A DNA stretch of 56,685 nt, from assembly GCA_012972825.1 (NCBI GenBank), contig JABDHL010000036.1, positions 1-56,685 of the forward strand, written 5' to 3'. The translations under genes and the position numbers were made by a program. The DNA comes from Chlorobiaceae bacterium. GTDB taxonomy: Bacteria; Bacteroidota; Chlorobiia; Chlorobiales; Chlorobiaceae. Positions 26,469 through 35,054 of this stretch are shown here, one piece after another. Each line of letters begins with the position of its first letter. The first letter of the stretch is position 1. The notes beneath the pieces are model-generated. The model did no database searches, had not been told where the DNA came from, and saw only the letters and a program-made list of their open reading frames with translations.

Positions 26469-29400
26469 TTATTTCTCCTCTTCTATCAACAGTTGGGTCA
26501 GCTCCTCAATGAGTGCTTCGGGCGGAAGAACGCGATAAAAACCAGTTTTTTCACCCTCCTCCCGACTTACCCCTCGAAGAAATACATAGATTACCCCGCC
26601 GAAATGTGCCGTGTAGCTGTAGTTTTTAACCCTCAGCGAAAGATATCGGTTGAGAGCTACCGTATAGAGAAGGTACTGCAGTGAGTAAAGGTTTTCAACC
26701 ACAGCCTCTTTCATGGCATTCTGTCCATAATCCTGCGTTCCGTAGCCAAGATGGTTCGATTTCCAGTCAAGCAGGTAGTAGCGACCATTTTCTTCGAACA
26801 CCATATCTATATATCCCATAAGCATACCCCTGACCGGCCTGAATTGCAGTACCTTCGCCTGTGCCGCAAGATCAGTACTGCCAAGGATAACTCCATGCCG
26901 GGCAAGGGATTCTGCCAGTAGAGGGGAGGTAATAAATCTGAGCGGAAAGAAAAACTCCAGCTCCGTTATCCAGCATCCCTGATGAAGGTTTCCAAGGGTA
27001 AATCCCCCTTCAGGGGAGGCAAGAGATGTTGTCAAGGTATGCTGTACCATGGCAGTAATGAAGGGTATCCAGTCATGCGTGTAGCTGTAACGCTCAACTC
27101 CTTTTTCAACAAGTTCAGAGATCTTCTCTGTGGTGGGAGCGGCAAAATCAAGCTTTTCAAAAATCCAGTGCATAAATATGCCCGCCTGTGCACCACGGGG
27201 AAAGGTAACAATGCTCTTTTCACCGCCAGCCATTGACGGCTCTCCACCTCTGCCCTGGTTCTCGTCACGGTCAGGAAGTTCAGCATACTTCTGTTCATGG
27301 CGGCTGAAAGAGGTAAAACTTGAGACCCGCCAGCTCGTATCAACGTTTCCGCTGAAGGTATGCTGAAAAAGAGAGTCGCTTTTCACCTTTGATGCAGTAT
27401 GTATGTGACGTGCGCCCTCTTCTGCAGCAGCAACGCTTATCAGACTGAATCCGATTGACCGTTCCGAGCTGTCTGCCAGTTCCTGCAGCTGCCCGGCCAT
27501 TTTTTCGGACGTCAAAGCCTTTGACTCTCCGGCGAGAGCCGTCGCCTGATTTTCTGCGTGCCTTGTTTCATCGGAAGCATGAAGCAGGTAAATCAGAGGC
27601 GATAGTTCAGCACGAGTTTTTCCGCTGAAGAGATAGCATCGATGCTTTGCTCTGGTGAGAGCGACATAGAGCAATCTGAGGCTTTCAGCAAGCGACTCTT
27701 TCAGTGCCGCTGACTGGTGAGAAGCAAACGCACTCGAACCGAAATCCTTGACGAGCTGCCCATCTTCATCATGAAACATAAGCACATTTCCTTTGTTGTC
27801 CACCTTTCCCCACAGAAAAGGACAAAACACTACAGGGTACTCCAAACCTTTACTGACATGGATGGTAACTATTTTAACGGCAGACTCATCCGTTTCAAGA
27901 CGTATCTGATACTCATCGGCCTCATCTGCAGCTCCAAGCCGTTCGCAGAACCATGCCGTAAGCCCTTCCATACCGGGCCCCCCTTCATGCTCCCGACTAT
28001 GAAGCAGCTCAAAACAGTGCAGGAGGTCGGTCAACTTTCGTTCGCCCGACAAATCCGCCGTTCCAAGAAGACGACCGCGCACGCCCTCTTTTGCCATCAG
28101 CTCACGAATCATCACCATAAATCCTCGTTCAGCCCAACGATGATGATAATAATGGAAATCTCTGAGACATTGCGTCCATCCTTCGTCATCATCCATCAGA
28201 TCTGCAATATCATTACCTGATCGGCCGAGAATATCGGTCACCAGAGCTGACCGAACCTTCGTCTCGTTTCCCGGATCACACAAGGCCGAAAGCAGAATAC
28301 TCACTTCCTCAGCCTCAGTTGAAGCAAAAATGCTCATATCACTTCGCATCACCCCGGCAATGCCCCTTGTTCTGAGAGCATGCAAAACCATTCCCGCCTG
28401 CCGGTGAGTGCGCACAATAACTGCAATATCACCTGCCGTTATCTGCCGGCTGCCGATTAGAAGGGTACCTGTTTCAGGCTTTTTGCTTTCGTTCAAAAGA
28501 CGGTCAATCTCATTGGCAACGGCAGATGACGCCAAAATGCCAGCCTTATCTACCGTCAACATGCCGTTTTTTTCATCATGAGAATCCATGAACAAGAGTT
28601 GCAATGGAGCCATAGCAGGCTCTTCTGCAGGCTGGCACGTTTGAGTACCTCCAGCTTTCAGCGGGTGATACACAATCTCCTCATAAATAAAGGGGTTTCT
28701 TTTCTGATCGAAAAGCATATTGAAGGCCTTAAGCAGCCGCGGTGTCGAACGCCAGTTTTCAGTTATGGTAAAGCGTCTCTCCCGACCTGCTTCCCGAGCC
28801 GCTTTCATATAGGCAAAAATATCAGCGCCCCGGAAACTGTAGATAGCCTGTTTGGGATCGCCAATAAGAAAAAGCGGTTCATCCGAACCGGTATAGATTG
28901 TTCTGAAAATTTCATATTGTACCGGGTCGGTATCCTGGAACTCATCAATCAATGCCGCTCGGTACTTTTTTCGAAGCAGAACAGCAAGCGCCTTTCCCCC
29001 GCTCTCAGAAACAAGCGCATGATAAAGATCTTCAAGAAGGTCATCAAAGAAACGGACATTTCCGGCCTGCTTGCGAAGCGGCATATTCGTCCTGAAAAAG
29101 CTGACCAGTTCAGCCTGCAGGGCAAGAAACCGTTGTTGTACAGCTGCATGAAGTGTTTCACAGAGATCAAAAAAAGCGTGAACCGGAACTGAGCTTTTTG
29201 GCTTTGTGCCTCTGGTAATGCCTGACTTTGTGAACTTGACAAACCCATCAAATAAGTCAAAAGGATTGCCGCCTTCCACATAAGCTTCCATTCTGACAAA
29301 AAGCGGCTCAATAAGCTCTGATGGATAAGCTTCTACTGCTCTGCTCAGGCCTTTATCGCTCTTCATAAGCTCTTCTATGGCCGCTTTTCTCTCTTGCCAC

Positions 29401-30068
29401 ATCTTCCCGATCTCTTTACCGGTCTCATGGCATTCCACCTCAAGTGCAGCAATATCTTCGTTACTGAATTCAGGAATTACCTTGACTCCTGAACCGGTGT
29501 GTATGCCATTTAAAAGTGATGTAAACACATCTGATGCTTTATGCTGGAGAGCGTAGCTGAGCAATGTCGCAGATTCATTAAAAAAGTGCATCCGCCAGAA
29601 ATCATCCAGAAGCTCCTGAAGCAGTTCCGTCTGATCAGTGATCAGTTTGGTGTCATAGAGGGAACCACTTTCAAAGACATTATCCTGCAGTACCCGAAGA
29701 CAAAAACCGTGAATTGTATAAATCGACGCTGTATCGAAATCACCAAGTGCCCTTTCAAGTATTTCCTTAACTCGTGTCAAACCAACGGTGCGTGAGTACT
29801 CAGAAAACACCCGAAGAAAAGCATCTTCCGTCTCCCTACCATCCATTACCTCCAAAGCCTCACTGATACGGCTGCGTATCCTTGCCCGAAGCTCCTTTGT
29901 AGCAGCATCTGTATAAGTCACCACAAGAATCTCTTCAGGACGAAGCTCTTTTTCCACAAGCATCCGCAGATAGAGCGAAGCAATAGCATAGGTCTTGCCA
30001 GTCCCCGCACTGGCCTCAATCAAATTCATCCCCGACAACTCAATCGCAGCATGCTCCAGTGTTTTCAT
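26469..30068 (-). CDS. recB: Exodeoxyribonuclease V subunit RecB
   Basis: A 1199-residue 3'-5' helicase and nuclease. Walker A EASAGTGKT at residues 18-26; UvrD-type motifs include ALIDEFQDTDPVQYEIF, LIGDPKQAIYSFRGADIF, VKIVTIHVSKGLEYPVVFCP and LRLLYVALTRAKHRCYLF. The C-terminal nuclease domain has the catalytic residues of the RecB family (GYIDMVFEENGRYYLLDWKSNHLG, about residues 1083-1104, with the D and the D-x-K pair). Length and layout match E. coli RecB (1180). Order recC-recB-recD on the minus strand. All expected motifs are intact, so the enzyme should be active. Confidence 0.97.
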   Translation of the reverse strand: MKTLEHAAIELSGMNLIEASAGTGKTYAIASLYLRMLVEKELRPEEILVVTYTDAATKELRARIRSRISEALEVMDGRETEDAFLRVFSEYSRTVGLTRVKEILERALGDFDTASIYTIHGFCLRVLQDNVFESGSLYDTKLITDQTELLQELLDDFWRMHFFNESATLLSYALQHKASDVFTSLLNGIHTGSGVKVIPEFSNEDIAALEVECHETGKEIGKMWQERKAAIEELMKSDKGLSRAVEAYPSELIEPLFVRMEAYVEGGNPFDLFDGFVKFTKSGITRGTKPKSSVPVHAFFDLCETLHAAVQQRFLALQAELVSFFRTNMPLRKQAGNVRFFDDLLEDLYHALVSESGGKALAVLLRKKYRAALIDEFQDTDPVQYEIFRTIYTGSDEPLFLIGDPKQAIYSFRGADIFAYMKAAREAGRERRFTITENWRSTPRLLKAFNMLFDQKRNPFIYEEIVYHPLKAGGTQTCQPAEEPAMAPLQLLFMDSHDEKNGMLTVDKAGILASSAVANEIDRLLNESKKPETGTLLIGSRQITAGDIAVIVRTHRQAGMVLHALRTRGIAGVMRSDMSIFASTEAEEVSILLSALCDPGNETKVRSALVTDILGRSGNDIADLMDDDEGWTQCLRDFHYYHHRWAERGFMVMIRELMAKEGVRGRLLGTADLSGERKLTDLLHCFELLHSREHEGGPGMEGLTAWFCERLGAADEADEYQIRLETDESAVKIVTIHVSKGLEYPVVFCPFLWGKVDNKGNVLMFHDEDGQLVKDFGSSAFASHQSAALKESLAESLRLLYVALTRAKHRCYLFSGKTRAELSPLIYLLHASDETRHAENQATALAGESKALTSEKMAGQLQELADSSERSIGFSLISVAAAEEGARHIHTASKVKSDSLFQHTFSGNVDTSWRVSSFTSFSRHEQKYAELPDRDENQGRGGEPSMAGGEKSIVTFPRGAQAGIFMHWIFEKLDFAAPTTEKISELVEKGVERYSYTHDWIPFITAMVQHTLTTSLASPEGGFTLGNLHQGCWITELEFFFPLRFITSPLLAESLARHGVILGSTDLAAQAKVLQFRPVRGMLMGYIDMVFEENGRYYLLDWKSNHLGYGTQDYGQNAMKEAVVENLYSLQYLLYTVALNRYLSLRVKNYSYTAHFGGVIYVFLRGVSREEGEKTGFYRVLPPEALIEELTQLLIEEEK

Positions 30069-30161
30069 AATCTCCCATCACACATTTATATTCCCTCTCC
30101 CTTCCGGTCATCCCTAAGTTCCTGTGAGGGATCTCTCTTGATCCAGCTCGCGACTCAATCC

Positions 30162-33100
30162 TCAGCACTTTGTTTCCGATTCTATCATCGGTCCGAGCAA
30201 TTCAACAGCAACCGAGCAGAACTCCTCATCAAAAGGTTCCAAAGAGCCAAAACAACGGCGGATGGATGGTTCAGAACCCTCTCCCGGATAGTTATTGAAC
30301 GTGTCATCCCTCCACTCCCTGCGGGCAGCTTCAAGTGACCCTTTTACTGCATAGGCAAAAGATGATCGAGGGAAAAAATGCAGCGGTCTGGAAAGCCCCT
30401 TCCAGTAAAAGTTCAGAAGCTTCTCCAGATGGCCGGCCGCACAGGACACCGGCAAAAAGTTCCTGATAGTATTCGACATAACAAGAGTGGTCTCAACCGG
30501 GTATCCCGTCTCAGCTACAGAGTTCAGTAAGAGATGTTCGATCCAGCTTCTCATCTGATCTTTAATTTTCAGTTTGGCGCACCGATAGCGAAGCAACCGA
30601 TGAGGCATCAGATGTTCAAGTATACCGGTCAGGCGAAATTCACCAAGTTGAAGATCAACCTCAAGCGGTGCAAGCGGTGTCTCACTTCCGCTCTTTTCAC
30701 GCACAATACCCGCAAAATCCCGAACTTCATCAAGCATTTTTCTGAACATCTCTTCACCATGCCGTGCAGGTGGAAGCATGCCTCTGCTCCTGAAAATCGG
30801 CAGCATCTCTTCCGCGTTTCCTTCGCCAAGTTCAACCTCCAGTAACTCCTGCTTCAGACTGTAAAGCTCAATTCCCTCAAGGGTAAAATGCTCTCGATCT
30901 TCAAGCGGCAGTACCGTTGCCTCAACCCGGATACCAAGCCGGTGTTCAAGAAAAAATCCCGATGGATTATCATAGAATCGTAAAAGCTTTTCAAGCGGCA
31001 CAGTTTTCCATTCATCCGAGGGGGGCTTAAGGGGTTCATCTATAAAAGGCCGCTCAGTCTGGCTGCTCTCTTTTTCAATAAGTGCCTTGTAATTTTCAGT
31101 CGAATAGCTGAAGAGCTGGGATTCATCAGAAAAATAATCCGCATTAAATGCCTGAAGGCGGTGACGCACGACAAGATGCTGTTCAACGGCACGTTGATCC
31201 GGAAGTGAAAAACCCCTTCGGACCGTATCAAGCAGTTCACTGACCAGCACCGAGGGAGGAGATTCGCTGTTGTCTTTGATGCTTTGTCCGACATAGCTGA
31301 TATAGAGCAGATCGCGTGCTGAAAGAATGGATTCAAGAAAAAGATATCGGTCCTCGTTACGCAGTGACCGGTCTCCCCTGCATGGGCTCTGTGCCACCAG
31401 GTCAAATCCGGGAGCTCTGCTCTGACGTGGAAAGGCGGAGTCGTTCATGCCGATGAGGGCGACAACTTTGAAGGGGATACTCCTCATGGGAAGCATGGCG
31501 CAAAAGGTAATTCCTCCGGTCATGAAACCGATTCCCTGCTCCTGCTGTTCAAGACGCGATCTGAACCAGGAAAGAATAACTGTTGAACTGACCTCTCCGG
31601 AAAACTCAGCCAAGGCTGCATTTCCGGAAATCTGCTCCGTCAACATTGCAATCGCTGTATATTCCCGTTCAGAACTCTCGTCAGGTAGAATAAAGTCTTT
31701 GAGCAACGTTTGAAACTGCTGGCACCAGTCGCCAATGGAACGCGGTCGCTCAAGACTTTTCACAACAGTGTCAACCGCATTTACAAACTCCGCAAACTTG
31801 CCGAGCGTTTCCGCTGCAGAACCGGAGAGGTCATCATAGGGAAGGATATCATTGAAAAGCACTCCTTCATCCGGCATGGCATACCCAAGCAGCAGCCGGT
31901 CAAGCCCAGCCATCCATGAGTTTTCGCGATAAGCCGGCAGCCCCCTGCCGGTGCGGTCGCCTTCATCCATTCCCCAGCGGATTCCGCTTTTTTCAATCCA
32001 GCCCCGTATGATTTCAAGCTCTTCGTCACACAACGAAAAGCAGCGGCTCACCGGCGGCGAAGCCAGCAGGTCAAAGAGGTCAGATGCGTGTAAACGACTG
32101 TCGGGGAGCGCAAGCAGTTTCAGAACTGCACGGGCAATTTCACCCTCATTCATCATCCGCCGATCCGCAATCGAGTAGTGAAGTACGGAAGAACCATCCG
32201 CTACGGCCCCGAAAACACTTGAAATATAGGGTGAATAGCTCTCAATATCCGGTGTCATCACCACAATGTCCCTCAGAGCGAGACCGCTCAGTTTATCGAG
32301 CATAAAGAGGATGTTATCGTGCAGCACCTCAATTTCACGCAGCGGACTGTGGCAGGAGTGGATCCAGATCGACCGGTCTCCAGGCTCAAGAATCCTCCTG
32401 GCACCCTCTTCTCCAGCACAGGATAGGTTCAGGATGTCGGACTGCAGTGCATGCAGCAACGTTGACTCTCCCGGATCACTATACCTTTCATCCTGAGTTA
32501 ATGCTACATCACCCAAGTCGATGATCATGTCAGAGAAGTCCCGACCAATCGTTCCAAGCGATGAAAGAAGCGGGTTGCCCTCGGTACGCAACGCACGCTC
32601 CTGAGCCGAAAGCCTTGCAAGTGCCTTTTTTGATATAATGTCTCCCCAGTATTCTCTGGTCGGACTCAAAAGAAAAAGGTTCACCTCTGTCACGGTTGAA
32701 ACAGCCGAAAATATGTCGAGATGGAATTTCGGCAGGTAGGAAATTCCGAAAAGGGCAATTCTTTCAGGGAAATCCACTGCTCCGGTTGTTGCCGCGTTCA
32801 TTTGCCTGCAAAAACTCTCCTTCAGTTTTCCCCGATGCTTCCCCTGATGTCCAATACTCAGCTGGCGCCACAGAATCGGCTGCCACCCTTCTGCAGAGCT
32901 GCCTGGCACTGCAGCTTCCCAGTCGCGAAGCATCTCGGGACGATAAAAGGTATACTGATCAAAAGTATCGGCAATTTTTTCTGACAGCTGAAACCGCTTC
33001 ATCCCATCCTGGTCGTCTGTTAGATAGTGTTGCAGAGTGCTGAAAGGGGCGCTATGAACAAGCTCAGGCAAAAGCCGCATAATTTTCCATACCATCACTT

Positions 33101-33365
33101 CCGGTGAAAACAATGTGGAGTCAGGAGCAGGAGAAAAGAACATCTCAAAAAGCTCATGAACCATGGCATTCGGAAACGGGTAATGCCCGTTAGCCCATAC
33201 ACCGAAACGGGACGCCAGCTGCATTGAAAGCCACCGCTGCATTCCCTTGCTCTGAACAACAATCACTTCTTTGGTAAAAGCTGTGGCAGGAGGTTCCCGC
33301 AGGTTTGTACCAAGTGCATCAACCAGAACTTCCATCCGGTTGCTGGTAAAAAGATTAAGCGCCAT
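30162..33365 (-). CDS. recC: Exodeoxyribonuclease V subunit RecC
   Basis: A 1067-residue subunit, near E. coli RecC in length (1122). It shows the features of the family: N-terminal helicase-like fold without a Walker motif (LFTSNRMEVLVDALG; VQSKGMQRWLSMQLASRFGVWAN), the segment DIVVMTPDIESYSPYISSVFG and the C-terminal nuclease-like domain. RecC holds RecB and RecD together and recognises Chi. The start ATG at 33365 and the bases around it (33348-33373) are repeated exactly at 39741-39766, 25 bp from the end of the PH-domain gene, so recC seems to have been separated from its original upstream operon by the block in between. Confidence 0.95.
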   Translation of the reverse strand: MALNLFTSNRMEVLVDALGTNLREPPATAFTKEVIVVQSKGMQRWLSMQLASRFGVWANGHYPFPNAMVHELFEMFFSPAPDSTLFSPEVMVWKIMRLLPELVHSAPFSTLQHYLTDDQDGMKRFQLSEKIADTFDQYTFYRPEMLRDWEAAVPGSSAEGWQPILWRQLSIGHQGKHRGKLKESFCRQMNAATTGAVDFPERIALFGISYLPKFHLDIFSAVSTVTEVNLFLLSPTREYWGDIISKKALARLSAQERALRTEGNPLLSSLGTIGRDFSDMIIDLGDVALTQDERYSDPGESTLLHALQSDILNLSCAGEEGARRILEPGDRSIWIHSCHSPLREIEVLHDNILFMLDKLSGLALRDIVVMTPDIESYSPYISSVFGAVADGSSVLHYSIADRRMMNEGEIARAVLKLLALPDSRLHASDLFDLLASPPVSRCFSLCDEELEIIRGWIEKSGIRWGMDEGDRTGRGLPAYRENSWMAGLDRLLLGYAMPDEGVLFNDILPYDDLSGSAAETLGKFAEFVNAVDTVVKSLERPRSIGDWCQQFQTLLKDFILPDESSEREYTAIAMLTEQISGNAALAEFSGEVSSTVILSWFRSRLEQQEQGIGFMTGGITFCAMLPMRSIPFKVVALIGMNDSAFPRQSRAPGFDLVAQSPCRGDRSLRNEDRYLFLESILSARDLLYISYVGQSIKDNSESPPSVLVSELLDTVRRGFSLPDQRAVEQHLVVRHRLQAFNADYFSDESQLFSYSTENYKALIEKESSQTERPFIDEPLKPPSDEWKTVPLEKLLRFYDNPSGFFLEHRLGIRVEATVLPLEDREHFTLEGIELYSLKQELLEVELGEGNAEEMLPIFRSRGMLPPARHGEEMFRKMLDEVRDFAGIVREKSGSETPLAPLEVDLQLGEFRLTGILEHLMPHRLLRYRCAKLKIKDQMRSWIEHLLLNSVAETGYPVETTLVMSNTIRNFLPVSCAAGHLEKLLNFYWKGLSRPLHFFPRSSFAYAVKGSLEAARREWRDDTFNNYPGEGSEPSIRRCFGSLEPFDEEFCSVAVELLGPMIESETKC

Positions 33366-33373
33366 CCACCATC
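33348..33373. repeat. 26-bp direct repeat, copy 1 (over the recC start)
   Basis: Identical over 26 bases to 39741-39766. It covers the recC ribosome-binding region, ATG and first six codons (minus strand). The match stops abruptly on both sides. The two copies bound the inserted block. Confidence 0.93.
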
Positions 33374-33935
33374 CTTGTCACTTCAACAAACAAAGGCAAT
33401 CATGCAGACAATATAAAGAATTTTCTTCACGGATACATCACTTTACTATCCACAGACAACAGGAGATAGGAAATCCGCATACCAAAACGTTCTTTTAAGA
33501 AAGGCTTACAGAATGACTTATTCGCTACCTCTTATCTATTTGCACTCATAGAGCATTGCAACTTACGGTCGCCCCTTGTGGTCGCCTTCAACTGTACTGC
33601 TTTTTTTGGATCACAAGTATAAACTGTTGGCAAGAAAGATCGGTTAGGGATGAAATATATATTGGAATCAACAAAAATATTTTTTTGATAACCATCAGGA
33701 TAGATAGTATTATTTGTAATGTGAAAGTATCGATTTTCCGTAATAACACTAACTTATTATTACGGAAATATATATACATATCCCGTAAATACGGATGCAC
33801 AATTAAAAGTGAGGAGAAATGAAATAATTAAATAAAAGTTAAAAATTACCATTACAAAAATATGCCATATATTTTTAATACCCAATCGGGCTGTTAACTA
33901 ATTGAATTATCCACTCAATCAGGAGAACCTCTATC
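33374..33935. other. AT-rich 562-bp region at the left end of the inserted block
   Basis: No coding region is supported. The stretch is very AT-rich in its right half. It holds the inverted repeat at 33735-33768, a smaller palindrome CCGTAAATACGG near 33785, a repeated GGTCGCC near 33570-33585, and the ribosome-binding site AGGAG about 10 bases before the ATG at 33936. It must contain the promoter of the giant gene and, on the other strand, a new promoter for recCBD. Confidence 0.6.
33735..33768. repeat. Perfect 12-bp inverted repeat upstream of the giant gene
   Basis: TTTCCGTAATAA at 33735-33746 and TTATTACGGAAA at 33757-33768 are exact reverse complements around a 10-base loop. A related CCGTA-N2-TACGG palindrome follows about 20 bases on. 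They could be sites for a regulator acting on the giant gene 170 bp downstream. Confidence 0.7.
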
Positions 33936-34940
33936 ATGGCTAAAACAATAGTATTCATCGACAGTAGGGTTAATGATATTGACTTGTTGGTTTCGCAATT
34001 TGACACTGGAACTGAATACTATATTCTTAATGCAAGTGCTGATGGGGTGCTGCAGATAGAATCGGTACTGACAGGGAAAAGTGACTATGACTCAATACAG
34101 ATAATTTCCCACGGTTCTGCTGGATCCATAACAATCGGCAGTACACTTCTTACCGAAAATAATCTTTCCGAATACCAGTCTCATCTGGAATCAATCGGGC
34201 ACTCTTTAACCGACAATGGCGATTTATTGCTTTATGGGTGCAGTGTTGGTGCGGGTGCAACGGGGCACCAATTCATTGATACATTATCGCATTTGATAAA
34301 CGCTGATGTAGCTGCATCGGATAACCTGACGGGTGGAGCATTTGCCGGTGGAGACTGGACACTGGAGGTATCTACCGGCCCAATTGAAGCAAATCAAGTT
34401 ATTGTAAAAGATGCAACCATAAATTATAACTATGTATTTGGTGACCCGACAGAACTTGTCAATCAGGCGCCCTCCTTTCTGTTTCTTAATGATGGGAAAC
34501 TTGTTGACTCAACATATAGTGATTGTTATAGTGCCGCCTTGCAACCAGATGGGAAGATTCTGGTTGCGGGTGGCAATGTAAACGCTCAAGTTGAAGACTT
34601 TTGCTTAGCGCGCTTTGATACCAACGGCAGACTTGATACAACGTTTGGTGGCGGGTCTGGCAGGGTTATTACTGACTTTACCTCTCTACGTTGGGATGAA
34701 GCTCATAGCATTATAGTGCAGAAAGACGGCAAGATCCTTGTAGGCGGATCTGGCGCATTCGCTCTTGCTCGTTACAATCCTGATGGAAGTCTTGATACTA
34801 CATTTTCAGGAGATGGTAAAGTTATTTCGGATTTTGGTACCGAAATCGAAAGCCTTTTCTTGCAATCTGACGGTAAAATTCTTGCAGGAGGAAATGCCTA
34901 TCTGTACGAGGGAAATACATACTCAGTTCTGGCCCGCTAG
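33936..34940 (+). CDS. DUF4347/delta-60 repeat protein, N-terminal part of an interrupted giant surface protein
   Basis: This is the first 334 residues of a gene that continues, in the same frame, to 38927 after a single TAG at 34938-34940. Residues 1-165 form a DUF4347 domain (IVFIDSRVNDIDLLVSQFD, IISHGSAGSITIGS, LLLYGCSVGAGATGHQFIDTLSHL), the usual N-terminal domain of very large secreted RTX and cadherin-type proteins. Then come two full delta-60 repeats ([11 protein letters not shown] ... LARFDTNGRLDTTFGG) and the first half of a third. The TAG stands where every other repeat has Tyr: LAR[12 protein letters not shown] versus [17 protein letters not shown] lies about 10 bases upstream of the ATG. 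Unless the stop is read through, this half lacks the C-terminal secretion signal. Confidence 0.88.
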   Translation: MAKTIVFIDSRVNDIDLLVSQFDTGTEYYILNASADGVLQIESVLTGKSDYDSIQIISHGSAGSITIGSTLLTENNLSEYQSHLESIGHSLTDNGDLLLYGCSVGAGATGHQFIDTLSHLINADVAASDNLTGGAFAGGDWTLEVSTGPIEANQVIVKDATINYNYVFGDPTELVNQAPSFLFLNDGKLVDSTYSDCYSAALQPDGKILVAGGNVNAQVEDFCLARFDTNGRLDTTFGGGSGRVITDFTSLRWDEAHSIIVQKDGKILVGGSGAFALARYNPDGSLDTTFSGDGKVISDFGTEIESLFLQSDGKILAGGNAYLYEGNTYSVLAR

Positions 34941-35054
34941 AATGTTGACGGTAGTCTCGACACATCGTTTGCAGTTGATGGAAAGGCTTGGTGTGACTTT
35001 CTAGGAGCTTTCCATTGCATTACCCAGCAAGCTGATGGTAAGATTCTTGCTGCA

